64,000 nt of DNA from Phalacrocorax aristotelis (Eukaryota > Chordata > Aves > Suliformes > Phalacrocoracidae): positions 134,602,125-134,666,124 of the forward strand of contig NC_134276.1 in NCBI RefSeq assembly GCF_949628215.1. The letters are read 5' to 3'. The notes beneath the pieces are model-generated. The model saw only the letters and a list, made by a program, of their open reading frames with translations. It had not been told where the DNA came from and searched no databases. Below, piece after piece: positions 34,332-48,100 of this stretch (its first letter is position 1; each line of letters starts with the position of its first letter). Position numbers and translations under genes: made by a program.

Positions 34332-36903
34332 AGAGAATAAAGAACAGGATAAGGTTGGGTAAGGACCATCATAGTCACAGATTCAACAGTCCTCAGGTTT
34401 AAGCCTGGGCCAAAATGATCAGGTACCATAGAAAAGCATGACAGATGTGAAACACTGTTTTCAGGGCCTGAGCTTATTTTACAAGGGCTGAGCCCAGTAC
34501 CTTACAAGAGGACAAAGTAATAGTTTCCAAATCATTGAAAGAGAAAAAACAAAAGCTGAAGAGAATTCTCTAAGATGGGAACAAGTATTAGAAGTTGCAA
34601 AAGTAGTAGAATATACTAAAGAGGAATGATTATGTTAGGTAAAGCTTCCCAGAAGTGAGATACAAGGAAAATCTGTGGTGGAAAAACCTTAGCTTGTGAA
34701 TTTAAAGTCAAAAAAGTAAAAGCCTTCAACAGAGCAGCTCCTCAAACAGCTGGGATGCTCCCTAATGCTCCTGGCAGAGAGAGGTAAAATCTCTATTTTG
34801 TCTCATGTTCTTTAATCTGGGAGTTACTTCTTTCAGCAAAGGAGTCTACTCTTCCCCTTCACTAATTCAGGCACTGTTCATTAATTTATTCAACAAAGGA
34901 CTAGCTGGCTGGAATATTGACCCTCTCCTGTTTCTTGGCTGGGCAAACTGGCTACTGGAAAATGCTGCTTTTCAGTGCTTTTCACTTCTCAGAAGTATGG
35001 GCACTAGTTCTGAATTCTTTGGCATTTCTCAGACACAGAGGGGGTCTACACCAGGGACCAGCAGCCACCAACACAAATCCAATGCTGTGGCTTTCTGATT
35101 AGAAGTTGGAATATTTTGCCCCAGAGCTCTCACTGGTTTGTAACTGCTTGAGCTAGAGGGTCAAGCTGCTAGCAGAAGCAGGGAGAAGGACTTTTTATCT
35201 TTTGTGGGGGTGGAGTAGTTCGTCCATTATCTGAACAGCACTGTTACACATCCTGTAAGAATTTCTATATGAAGGGTGGAGAATAGTGAGGTATAATGGG
35301 TTATGAATATTGTACGTGACTGGAGCAAAGAAGTAAAATAATTTTTCAGTGTGTATGGGATTGTGTGTGAACATTTTTATCTAAATCATTTTTATTTTTC
35401 TAACACAGGTTGTGGTGAGTCATACACTATTTTCTGGGACCTACCAAAGATGACTGGGAAAGTCATAGCTACTGGGAATAAACTTAAACTTGCTGCACTG
35501 TGGTCTGGCTCTCCATTAGAAAACCTTTAAGAGCGTCCACTCTGCAAAAATCTGAAAGCACCTAACATACTTTATAAATTGACTCTGTTTAAGAAGAACA
35601 GGATATAAAACATAATAGCTGAATAGAAAAAAAACAGTGACCTAGAACCCAGTGTGCCTCTGAAGGGGGAAGATAATATCTTAGCTGACTCCACCTCCAT
35701 CAAAATGCCAGGGTTTTTTGACAGATCTGGAAACTAACACATCACAGGATATAAAGATTTAAGTGACCTGCTCTTTGGAGTGGAAGGGATGAAGGAGGGG
35801 AGAAAGCTTTAAATAAGATTTGAAGAATTCTCCCCTTTGAGGCAGTAGAATAGAAATATTTTGTGAGTTAGAGGCCAGGATTAACTGGTCAGACCCTAAA
35901 GCAGGACTACTCAAGCAATCGCTCCAGCACAACTGCAAGGCAAACCAATTTTGATTGGGCTTTGCCAAAGTGCGGAGCAAGAGCAACTGATTAAGGGTGG
36001 CTAGCTGCAATGAGAAACTGGGACTGGGAACTATGAGCACTCTCTCCTTTTCATGCCCATACGCACATCCTATGTGGGAGATGACCTCATCAGAAACTGT
36101 GTAACTCTGCCCATAGCTTTCAAGGCAGGGACTGTAGGGAATCTGGTCCCAAGATGTTCTGTTCTACTTTGTGGTTTTAAGGTCTGTTCTGAGGCTTTAA
36201 GAAAATTGGCCCTGCCATTGCTGCCAGCAGAAACAGAGCTGCCTGGTTAAGACTAGCCTGCTGATGTAATCACAGTCTGCAGGAGGGGAAACGGCCTGGT
36301 GTGAGAGTACAGGTGCATGATTCAGTACTGGTTTATGGGGCTGGTTAAAGGACTTGATAACAAGACTCAGAGGATGCTCAGTGAAGCCACAAAAGGTCAA
36401 AAGTGAGTGTAAATCAGGAATCATGGCAACATAGAGGCAAGAAAACAAGACCATGGGAACACAGCTTCCCTGGGAATATCCATTATTTAAATGACCTTCT
36501 TAATTCAGCTTGCAGAGAGACAAGGACAGTTGAAAACAGCTCTGCTGGGCTCTTGATGGGGCTCTGCCTGCATTATGATGTTGGAGTTTGGCATCTACTC
36601 CCATTCCTGCCAAACTGGTTCTGCAAGTTGGCACCGTGGGAAGCATGATACTTTCTGTAAAGCAGTTAGCATACTGGGAACAAAAAGGTTAACCTCTTCA
36701 AATTTTAGAATGACTCTAAAAATGACCAGCCTCCTTTCTAATATTTAATGACCAAAGATCCCAAGAGAAACGCTAATACTATGATGATTAGCTGGGAGTA
36801 AAAGGTAAACAATGTGGATTTCTTTGCAGAGACCATTTTTTTTGTAGTTTCTGTGACCACACTAAGGTCTTACAGTGGCTGACTGGACTCATCTTTGTAC
36901 ATG

Positions 36904-37511
36904 TGTCACCAAAATCAGGAATAAACCTTGTAACACCAATGTAGTGTTAAAAGGCAGGCATTCTTTATTCACAGCATTGGCTGCACGGGGGATCGCTCCA
37001 CCTAACGTGCATACTGCAGATTACATCAACAAAAATTTATATCATCTGGTTACATACCTATGCATCAAATTTCCAGGAATTAATTATCATATTTACATAG
37101 TCATTATGCATGCATCCTTAAAAGCTGAGGGGCATCTCTAGTGGTCCCTGGTGGTCTCTGGTGGTCATATCAAGTGTCCTTTGATTGACCCCTTCTTACG
37201 TGCATGTGCACTGCTAATGTACCTTGTTTCTTTCTCCATAGCACCTAAGTAGAATGTAAAGTATGTAAGGTAGGACACCCTTCACCAAGGTTTCTAAAAC
37301 ACACCACCAACCTGTTGCTTTGATTACATTAATACACTCCTCAACCTATTATTAAAATAGATAGGATACATAGGTAGTAGCTTAGCAATTATGTTAGCAT
37401 TTTAACTGTCCCATCACCTTGGTTTCAAAGACTAAGATACAGATCAAAGAATGCATAACAAAACCACTACTATCTTGGTTACACATGAACCACGGGATTT
37501 ACTTCCTAACA
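36904..37511 (-). mobile_element. ERVL-like LTR, probably solitary (fossil)
   Basis: Read on the minus strand, the right-hand part carries an R-U5-like block: GTGCAGCCAATGCTGTGAAT, an AATAAA, GAATGCCTGCCTTTTAACAC, and an end in GGTGACA. This arrangement is typical of avian ERVL-type LTRs. A TG...CA pair fits 36904 and 37511, but I found no convincing target-site duplication and the left U3 edge is uncertain. No internal retroviral genes are seen beside it, so it is a fossil solo LTR of moderate to old age. Confidence 0.6.
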
Positions 37512-38418
37512 TTGCAAACTCAGTGTTGTATTTTTATATACAATCTAGAACATAGAAGTAATCAGTATCAGTAATGTTGGAATGTTACAGTCTAATAAGC
37601 TGGAAGAAAAGAAAGGGAGCAACAGAAAGCCTCCTTTTGCTGTAACTTTCATAGTCTGATGCTGCTATTCCTTCTGTGTTGTACATGAAAGCTGTTTCAC
37701 CCCCAGCTGACATTCATGGAAAGGTAATGTTGTCCTCAGCTGAGTAAAACTCAGTTTCCTGCTTTGTACATGATGTCAGAACTGGTGCTTACTGGGGCAG
37801 TGCATTCACCAGTGACAAGGGATCAAAATAAAGCAGCTTCAGTTCAAGTAGAAAATTAGTTTTGAGCAGGACAATTTGGAAGCAGAAAGTTGAAAAAGTG
37901 AGCTCTGCCACATCCTTTCTCCCCTGAGAGGAGGGATGTCTGCCCTCATCCAGACATCCCACACTACAGCAATGTCAGCATATTTATAGTGTAAACAGGG
38001 AGTCAAGTATACTAGTATTGACCAGCCAGTGATTTTAGGCTTCTGCAACTTTGGCTCTAGATGGAGAGGGGGGAAAATGAGGGCAGAGTCAGGCCCAATG
38101 CATTTGCTCTGGCCGGAAGCAGAAACCAGACCTTCAGCATTTTGTTCAAGCTACACAGTAAAATCTTTCAGTGCAGCCTATTCCAAATGCATGACACTCT
38201 GCAGAAATGAGACTGGGCATGCCTGCCAGGAGCCTTGAGGCAGATGCTGTCTCCCATATACCAAGGCACTGCATCATCTCCTAGACTGAACCGTGTTGTT
38301 GCCAGTATTTACAGATTCACTGAGATGCGTCAAAGCCCCCCCAGCACAGACACGGAGCTGCACAGCCTGCCACTGAGATATTTACTGTCTCTTCAGCATA
38401 TCAGGAGGATCAGGCAGT

Positions 38419-38460
38419 GTACACACACACAGTCACATACACATGCGCGTGCGCGCACAG
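38419..38460. repeat. CA / CG alternating purine-pyrimidine tract
   Basis: A short CA run is followed, after a break, by an alternating CACATACACATGCGCGTGCG tract, potentially Z-DNA-forming. It lies about 440 bases upstream of the NRIP2 ATG. Confidence 0.8.
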
Positions 38461-38902
38461 CCTGAGGGAGTCCAGCCCCCAACAGCGGGGCCATCCTTCT
38501 GCTACTGGATTTTTCCAGCCAGAGCATCTTGCCGGCTCTGCTGTAATTTATGGAAATTGTTTTCTGACGTGGGGCTTTTTCTGTCACTACAGGGACCCAC
38601 CAACTGGAGGAGGCAGAGCTGCAGTCAGGGCAGGAGAAGGGAGGGAGAGGAAGAGGTGGGGAGCAGAGGAACACTGGGGGAGTAGAGATGACAGAAGGAG
38701 AAAAAGGCACAGTGACACTTCAGACATGGGTGAGTTATAACTAAGACAGCAGGAAGAAAGGCAGAGAAAGGGAGAGAAGGAGAGCTGAGGGGAAGGGAAA
38801 GGAGCTCAGAGACTGTCACCCTCAAGAGGGCAAACACCAGGAGACAAGTGCAGGGAACAGCCCAGCATACCAAGAAGGACTTGTTCTGTCTGAATCTTCA
38901 CC

Positions 38903-39133
38903 ATGAGCACGAGAAAGAGCTGCCCCCTGCCCCTGGGGCAAGGAGACCAGGAGGAAAAGCGGAGTGAGGGTACTCCTGACCTGGAGCCACAGGAGCGTGA
39001 GGTGGAGCTGAGGAACAAAGCTATTATGCAACAGAAGAGGCGCCTTAAACAAGCAACCCAGTTTGTGCACAAGGACTCTGCTGACCTGCTGCCTCTGGAT
39101 GGCTTGACAAGGCTTGGCACCTCCAAGGATCTG
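38903..39133 (+). CDS. NRIP2: NRIP2 coding exon 1
   Basis: 77 codons ending in phase 0 at CTG|GTGAGT. A divergent lysine- and acid-rich start leads into the conserved RRLKQATQFVHKDSADLLPL block. A possible 5' UTR acceptor (CACTACAG) lies at 38592. Confidence 0.95.
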
Positions 39134-42100
39134 GTGAGTCTGGTGGGACCCTATCTGGGAGGAGTCCTCCTAATAGCCTTCATATCAGTTGGGAACTTCT
39201 GCCAGGCTTTGTGAAAGGGTCATGGGTTCAGCAAAGACAAAACTTTCCTTCAGCATCATCTACAAGCAGGTCAGGGTGTGGGGAAAGAATGAGTTGCCCA
39301 TTTTTTGCATCCATCTTCCCATGCATCCCCATAGGGACCAAATTCCTCGCAGAGGCAGGCAGACATGGGCTGGAAGAACTCCCCAGGATCCAACTTTCCA
39401 ATCACTCGGTACGTAAATATGTTCATCTGACATGTATATTTCCATGTGGGATGTCTCTGAAAGCCCCCATGTATCCCTGCATCATCCAGCTCAAAAGCAG
39501 ACTTATTCCTCGATTCAGCAGGGTGGGACGCAAGCACAGTTCATGAAATTCCAAGAGGCTTACATTTGACCTTGCCACCTTTTTGCATTATTCTCTTTCC
39601 CCCCACTGTTTGGATTTCCGGAGGGGCAAGCACAGGGCAGGACCGCTAGCCATGCACGCAGGCAGCTGCAGTGGCCAGCACCTGTGGATAAACACCTTTT
39701 GTGAGGAGGCATGGGAGTGAGGCCTGTGGGCGTCTCTTTGTGGAGATGGAGCAGGAAGCATCAGGGAGGGCATCTGCTCCAGGAGCCTGGGCAGCCTGTG
39801 GTCTGGAGGGACTTCGCCAAGGCAGGGAGCAGTTTCCCATGGGATTTCTTGCTGGTTTAACTGCATGCATCTTCCCCTTGCTCTGGCACTTCTGCTGCCT
39901 AACTTTTCCTCTTTGCTGTGGAGTTTAACTGCTAAAGGATGTGGAGGTATAAACCATTTTTCCAAAAGAAGGGCTGGGTCTGGCCAGTGATATGGACACA
40001 ACCATTTATTCCAGCTGTGCCAGTGGGTGTCATAAAAGATCATGCCCCTCCCTGCAGTCTGTGCTTCCCTCTGTATCCTCAGACCATCACAGCACCACCA
40101 CAGATTCCTGTGCATGTATATCTCCTCCAGTTGTTTCCTGGCTCCCTTGGCGGGCCCGATAGCTGCTGGCAGTGAGGTGCTGCTGCATACAGGGGCACAC
40201 ATGTGTGGGACAAGCAGGGTCCCAGGCACAGAGTCTGAACAGAAGCTATTCCCCTTGCAGAAACCTTTGGGTGCAGCCACGTTCCTGAGCTGGCAGACCC
40301 TCCCTGCAGCTGCTGAGAGTCCCTGTCTCAGCAGAGTCAAGGGTAGCTCCTCAGAGTCACCCTGAGCTGTCACCTCATGCTCTGCCACCCCTTTGCAGCC
40401 ACACTCAGAGCTTTCACTTGAGCATCTCTCTGGTTCTGAACAGTTGCTGTCTAAGTACAAGAAGGGAGTCACATAAGCGTTGTGTAGTGAGGAACAGGGC
40501 CTCTCCTCCCCACAGGGAAGGAGGTCTGGCCACATCGGAGCCTAGAGGGCCTCATCCAGGCTGTCAGCACTGGCTCTTCATGCCCTGCAGTGCTGCAGCT
40601 GAAACATCTCAGGAAGGGATAGCGAGATATACCCCTGGGCTCTTCCTTGTACAGCTTTTGGCAGGGAATAGGAAGGAACCACCTTTAAGTCTTTTAGTGC
40701 ATGTTTGCTGAGCTCATCCATGAAGGCAGAGAGCAACACGTCTATCTTCTTTGCTTTGGAATTGACTCCTGTCACCCCGTGCCCCCAAAACGACAACTGT
40801 GGTGCCAGCCAGAAGCCTCTGTGAGAACCCTGCAGAGTACGGGTGTCAGTCTTGGCCTCCAGAGGCTGGCATCCTGAAGCCCCAAATACTTGCTCTAATG
40901 AGACAGGCTTTGTCTGAATCACTTGCCACAAGGAGCTCCCCTGGTCAAATTATCTATTCCAGACAGACTTCCTCGCATGCAGAGGGCACTCATTCATGTT
41001 TGGTCCATTAGAAAATGACTGAAACATTTTTACCATGGAGCTAGGGAGCAGTGAATAAAGCATAACATCTCATCTGCCATGGAAATTTTGCTCTGGTATT
41101 AGAAGGCACAAAATAAAATGCAGCACCTGTGCCAAGTTCACACACATAGTGCCATACCTGGGGTCAATGCAGTAGCTGTGGAACCTGCGTTTCTGGTTTA
41201 CCTTGGAGTAAGAAAAGAACGAGGCCTTATATTTCCAAGAGCAATTCGGCAGTCTCTGGAACTTGATGGGCCACTGTGATATCACTGTGATGTTTTGGGG
41301 GCTGTAAATTTGAGTCCAAAATATGCTTTCAGGCACTCCTGCAGCCCCACGCAAAACTCCATTTATGTTTCACAAATTGATCTGGCTTCCTCCTGGAGGG
41401 CAGGAATGCAGGGCTGAAAACAAAGCAGCAGCAGGAAATGCTAGAGAGGTTGATCTTGGAGAGAATGCAAAACACCCCAGTGTAAGTGCTATTGGACTCT
41501 GGGAAGAAAGTTTTATTAATTCTCCAAAACATGTCTCTACTGACAGTGCCAGAGACTTCAGCTGTGGCAGCTGCACATGTCCTAAAATTAGAGCAAGGCC
41601 CCATGTAGTTTAAAAAAACCTACATCCTTTCTTATACGGTCAAAGTCGGGCTGTTTTTGCCACCCTTTTCTGTGTAATCTGGGTGTGCATTCAGCTTATG
41701 CAATACATCCAGCAATGTCTGGGATTTGATGCCCCCATCATGTCTCCAACAATAAGTAATTATACATTTCAGTTGAGGCCTCACATTTCCAGCTTTATAA
41801 CACCTATGAGCGTGAGACTTTTTTTTTTAATGGCAAAAAAAGGTAGCTGTATGAGCTAAAATATTCTAAAAGTACCGAGAAGGTCTGAAGATCTGGCTTC
41901 TCCCCTCCCCAAAATCAAGATCCTCTGTTCATACCAGTCCACTAATCATGTCAAGGCCTTGAGATCTCCTATTGGAGAGCCTGAACCTTACAAATTGTAC
42001 TAGGAACCCTCTCTGACTCTTCTAAGAGTCCTGAGAGGGCCTCCCTTCCTGCTGCTGGCCACAGCTACCTTAGGTCCTCCCTCACCATTCCCTTCATCTC

Positions 42101-45100
42101 ATTGTGTCTTAGCGACCCAAGAGAGACAAGAGTCTCCACTTCTCCATTTCTCTGGTGAGACAGAAGACAGGGAGGGCCCCAGGAGTCTGCTCTTGAATCA
42201 GATGCCTCCACGGTCCCAAAGCTCAGCTAATCCCCATCAGTGCTTGGCCCCTTCCCAGCCTGAATGACAGGAAGAACACAGAGATGGCCACTGCAAAGGG
42301 CCTGTCCGTTCTGTGGGAAAGGTTGCAGGAAGAGGAAAAGGTCCTTTGCATGCCAGATTGTGAGAGGAGACAGGAGAGAGGATGGGAATTTGGAGACCTG
42401 CTGTTGCTGTTGGTTTTCTGCCCTTTTCCCATGCCCCAGATATTAACTGGCAGCCAAACTGGCACTGTGCTCAGAGTATTTAGGGAGTGAGGTACAACGG
42501 CCAGCTGTGCTGTGGGTCTGCACAGTAGGCTGGGAAAAGACCAGGAACAGAGGGATATTTTTACCTCATTTTTTCAACTACTGCAATGTCTCTCATACAG
42601 CATATGAATGATCTGCCGCTTGAGTGACGGGGAAACAGAGGCATGAGGGACTTAGCACCTCGCAAAGAGCAATGCTGAGTGCAACAAAAGAGCCCGTAAC
42701 AGCTCTCCTACTCCAACCATTGGGCAAAACTGACAAGTCAGTGTGCTTTGAGTTGCAATTTACACACTTCCCTGGCCTCAGCACTCTGACCAAGCATAAA
42801 GCTAGTCTGAAGCACACACACACTCATTGGCAGGTCTGGTCTAATTCAGATGTTTGGCCTGCACATTGGTAAGATCCTACATCAAACTGCTGCACCATCT
42901 GAAAGCTGATTTTAAAAAATTTTTCTTTAGACATGTAAAAGCAACAGTTTATGCTGTAGTACATTAGCCCCTTTAGATTCATTGCCTTTACTCACTTAGG
43001 CAGTTACTGAGAATGGTATTGTCAGCTCTGAGCAGCTGCTTTCCTGGAGAAGGGCCATGGGGCCAAGTACATGGAGAAAGGACAAAGCTACCTCTGACAG
43101 GCCTACTTCACTGCACTGATGCTGCTTGTTGTTGATTCCATAGCTGTGCAGGGACTGGAGGCACTAGATCAACGCTGGGCAAAAACTAGAGCATCAAGGT
43201 GATGACAAAGGGAACTTTCTTTCAAAAGCAACACCTTCCTGTGTATGAGTGCAATATTGGGACAAGAAGGTTTTCAGTATTTTTCTTCCCTTTTGGTGCA
43301 CCTCTCCTTCCACCCAGAAGAAAGGAGATAGGAATGAGGTAGGAATATGAGATACAAGAGATTGAGTAAGATACGTGAGAGAGGAATAAAGTTTCTTCAG
43401 CTGTTGATATGGCTGATGGCACTCCCTTCTAGCTGTGAATAACGTAGGGCTTCTTAGATGCTCCCCAGACTAGGAAGGGCGCCAAAATTGCATCACTTCT
43501 GATGGAAGGGAACAGAGACAGACTCCAAAGAACTTTAGAAGCTAGTTTTAGTTTCCTATGCAGGGGAAGCTTCTTGCTTCACTACAAATAATTGCCTAAA
43601 ATTTCTGAGTCCTACCTTCTTACCCATATGTATATCACACATATGCAGCATCTCCTGTCCCCTCCCACATTAGAAGATGTGGGTGTGCCTGGTTGTATGT
43701 CAGCACACACTCACCAGGTAGCATACTGCAGTACCTGAACAGGTATGAGACTGCCAACTGCATGTTTAGCTGAAAGAACAGAAAGATATGTTTGGGGAGA
43801 CCATGCATTGGGCATGTTCTTCTCCAACAATTGCATCCCAGAGACCTACCTGTCACAGACAGCCCAACACTTTAACACCACCTTAGGGGCTACAGAAAAA
43901 ATCTGGGGATTTAAAGAAAGCTTTTTGGGATAAACTTATCTTTCATCAAGATGATCAGTTGGGTCAAGCATTTGCAATCTGCTTCCCTGGGCTAGCAAAT
44001 GTCCTTGTCCTTACCTCCATACTTAGCTGGGATTTCTCTTTCTTTGTGATGGAGACAGCAGCCACATAGTGTGGTCCAGCGGCGCCTCTTGGAAGGCAAT
44101 CTGAACAAGCTGCGGGGCGAGACCAGGGTTCAGTCTGCATGGGTTCAATCTCCGCTGGCAAAAGACCAGGATGAAAATATGGAAGAGTACAGGAGAAAAG
44201 AGACTTCACCCCTGCTAATACAGTGCCAGGTAAGGCAACAACACAGTGCTGCTGATTTCACAGCAATGGCAAATACTCAATGAGTTCCAGCTGCCCCACT
44301 CCCAGGGGCCATGCTAAGTTATTAATTGCAAAGCCAGCTGCAGCTAGAGAGAGCAGATTTGCCACATGGCCTCTCCTAGAGTTTGGATTCAGTTCTTCCA
44401 ACAGACAGAGGAAAGCCTTTCTGCCAGATGCATTCCAGTTGTCCATATTTGAATATAAATTACCTTAATCACATCTCCTTCCTTTGGAGGCTAGTTTTCC
44501 CCTAATATGAGTTATTTCATAACTGCATACAGAAGCAAGAAGTGTCTCCTTATCACTTCAAGAGAGGTGCCCCTAGCTAATTTACACTTACTGGATCCAG
44601 TCTGGTCTGATTCTCTCAGGTGTCAAAAGACATCCTAAGAAAGTGGCTAACTGCTCTGAATTAGCACTGTTGCATTTCTTGATGCAAGCAGTATTTTTAG
44701 CTCCCTTTTCTTCTTATATCCTCCTATACAGCAGAACACACTCCTCCCTGGCACCTGTAGGTGAGAAAGCACATCCAAAAGCTGTGCCCCATGAAAGAGG
44801 GCTGCATGGTTAGAGCTGTTCAGAAACAGGCAGATATGAGACTCACCAAGATATAGACCTGGTATACAAAATCCATTTCTAAAGCTGTGTTTATTTCAGT
44901 TATCTGTCCTAAAGAACATCTCACATGTTAGAGTGTAAAGTCTATGCTTCCAGGAAAAACACAAACATCTCTGAAAATTCATTTGGCACAACTAATTATC
45001 ATATGAACAGAGCCTGGTAGCAAGTTTCTGAAATATTCAGGTTGGGTGGCTCAGGACCGTGCAAAGCCACTGCCTGGTTTGTTTTCCAGCCTTTACTGTT

Positions 45101-48100
45101 GCAGTTAAGCATAGCTTACCCTGGGTTTTAGGCTCTGATGCAGCTAAGTTAACATAAGCATACTTGGGAAAACAGACTAGTAGGATGAATGGCTTTCAGT
45201 GTAATTTCTCCAAAAAGTTGGAGTCTTTTTTTTAGCAAATGAAGGTGTTTCTTTTTCTTTAATCACCACTCTGTATTGTTCTGTAAGAGGAAACTCAATG
45301 ATAAAGGCTGTTTTTTTGCCAGGCATGTGCATCAGACAAGGACAGGCATAGGTAGGTAGGTATATCACAGGGGCAGTAGCTAACTCAGCACCAGAGTCCA
45401 CTACTCATTCCCCTTTTGTGTTTCTAATGGACTGTACCCCAGCTGTCACACACATTACATTTTCCTTCATGGAGGAAGGTTAATGAACACCACAGTCAAG
45501 GAAATAGATCTAATGTTGCACTTAACTCTACCTGAACTCAGCATCTTCTGCACAGGCATTGCTCCCTTTTTCTGCCCTTCTTAAGACCAAGTCACTATTT
45601 GTCACAATTAATCTTCTTTCATTGATGAAAGGAAAGCTCTCCTCTCCTTCATTTTAGTCTTGCTGCTTTTCATGTTCACATCCGTGAACTTCAAAAAGCC
45701 TCACCTGTAAGTAACAGATCTATGGCAGGAGCTAGCACTCAGGCTGCCAGTTCATTTTAAACAGAGAGGTGAGCTGGTACCTTTTGGAGAAACTCTTGAC
45801 TATGGTGTAGTTTTTATTAGAAATGGAACATGACCCCAGTGAATTCTCTTCTCTCTGACAGCAGCTCCTGAGAAAAGATCATCTACTAGCATAAAGCTTC
45901 CATTTACACTCAGGCGAGTGTGCTGAAAATTTCAAAGTGGTAAAAAATGCATCACCTGACTAGTAACTGAACTTGACTAGGAAATAAAGCTGAATAGATG
46001 TAGACCCCAGTGACACAGAAATTCAGGCAATAAGTGTTTTCACCGAAACAGGTTATAGTTGCCCTGTGCCTAAGGCCTTTTTAAGATTCAGAGATCATAG
46101 ACCGTAATAGTTGTACTGCAGAGCCACTCACCCTCCTGTTTACTCTAGATAAAGACTAATGATGACTGGTAATAACAGACTGAAAATTCTGAGGCAGAGA
46201 TGAGAGTGGGTAATGTGATGAAAAGTCCTATTAGTCCAAGAAGGATTGCAGTGCTGATCAGCTGCCTGTGTACTTTTTACCTAACCTACATTTTATTTGT
46301 GGTATGCTGGACAAACAGTGGTATAACTGGAAGGTGGGTAGCTATTATGAGGCTGCTGGAGATGGTAACTGTGCAGGGCTGTTTTACCACTGAATGAGAT
46401 GAAATGTTGTTTTCTACAGATAATCACTGTCCTACTACCCTAGCAAATTTCTAACTTGCAACTTTCCCAGCCTGCTCTGAAACAAAACTCAAGAATCTGC
46501 CTAGCCATACAGCTTAGGTTTATTATCACAACAATGTTAACAGCTCATGCATCTCAGGTCTGCCTGCTCCCAAGGTGATTCCTTAACAATTGCTATCCAT
46601 ACTCCATGTCTTCTGTTTCTGAAGAGCTGATACGACTCCTTTTCTGTAGCTGGGCAATGAACAGTTGGCCTCTGTGTAACCAACCACAGGGATGGTTAGC
46701 TCTCTCCCAGTAGAATCCATGTCTATTAATGAGGAAGAGCTGATTCAGCTGGACAGTTGTAGGCAGGTTGTAGTCTGGGCAGATGATGGGTAACATACCT
46801 GACCTGACACTTATGGCTAATATACCCGCTTAGGTAGTGAGGAGGCACAGGAAAGCCTTTTCTATGAAGCATAGTACAGAGGATGAGGAAGGAGATGCTT
46901 AGCATGTGTCTGCACTTTGTGTTTTATCTTGCCTCTTGCTTTGTGGCCTTGCTTAGTCTGGCCACAGTCCCTCCAGGCAGGGCTGATGTGTCAATGAGGA
47001 TCAGACAGCACAGATATTACAGAGCTCTAAAAGCAGAAGGGGAGGCATTTTGTCATAGAATGATTGGGTTGGAACTGATCTTAACAATCATCTAGTTCCA
47101 ATCCCCCTGCCATGGGCAGGGACAAGGGACTGTCCTCTGGGTCCTGTGAATTTCCAGGCTGTTTTTTCTCTGGACTTTGTAATACCAACTTTTGCCACAA
47201 TGAGCTGTTGTCATGAGGTAAGGTAGGATGCTTCCAGGCAGGCACTACTCCTAGTCCTAAATGTTTATACTTGACACGCCAGGCAGCCCGGAGCCATGAC
47301 AGCAATATTTATTCTTTTATTCTAAAAGTAAATTCTAAATTTACTTCTGCTTGAAGAAGCACAAGTATTGCCAAAGTCAGGAACTTGTAGAGTGCTTTGC
47401 ACCTCTTCCCCTTCTGGGAGGTTCTAGCACACTCCCCTACTTGCTTAAAGCAGATTTGTGCCAAGAGGCAGGAGGCATGCATGAATGAAGGGCAAGAGAA
47501 CGGGTGTGCATTCTGGGAACAGGCAGAAGCTCAGGTGGATCTCCTACCAGCTCTGTCATGTGTGATCTGTATTACCATAGGACGGCAGTTCAAGCTGCTC
47601 CACAGTGAAATGGAACTGCTTATTTGTGAAGGAGCTGGGGGAACATTCCTGTACGAATGTGCAAAGAACTGCAGAGGGAGCTTCTGGCAGCTGGTTTCTC
47701 TGTGTTCTGACTCTGTTTCATTTATCATCCAGCTGGTAACAGGTTGGTTAAGTTTTGTGTTCTCCTAACCCGTGACTTTGTACTTCTGTGGCAATTTCCA
47801 TACCATGTGCCAAAGACCAGCCTTGGATTGAATGTAGATGCCAGTGTGGCTGAGACTGTAAGAAGCACATGATATAATAGGAAAGGCACAGTGCTGGCAG
47901 CCAGAAGTTTGTGAAAGCTGTCTTGGCTTTGGCTTTCCTAAAGTATTTAGCATTATATGCCTCACTTGGCTGTTGTAAGAGGCCACAAGTGTTTGCAGTC
48001 ACATGGGACTGTTGATTAACTGGACATAATTCTTTATGAATAAGACATGCTTTTTTACATTATAGAAAAAAAAGTATAATAACCAAATCAGGAGCTGTTG

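Larger units (their letters stand above)
28111..38590. other. FOXM1-NRIP2 intergenic region
   Basis: No conserved gene is seen in about 10.5 kb. It holds a CR1 fragment and an ERVL-like LTR, annotated separately. The open frames are short and unrelated to any family I recognise. Confidence 0.7.

Noticed and set aside
35440-35530. AATAAACTTAAACTTGCTGC-type text resembling an LTR R-U5 segment
   Set aside because: Only a few tens of bases look suggestive, with no paired ends or repeat family recognised, so this is too weak to call.
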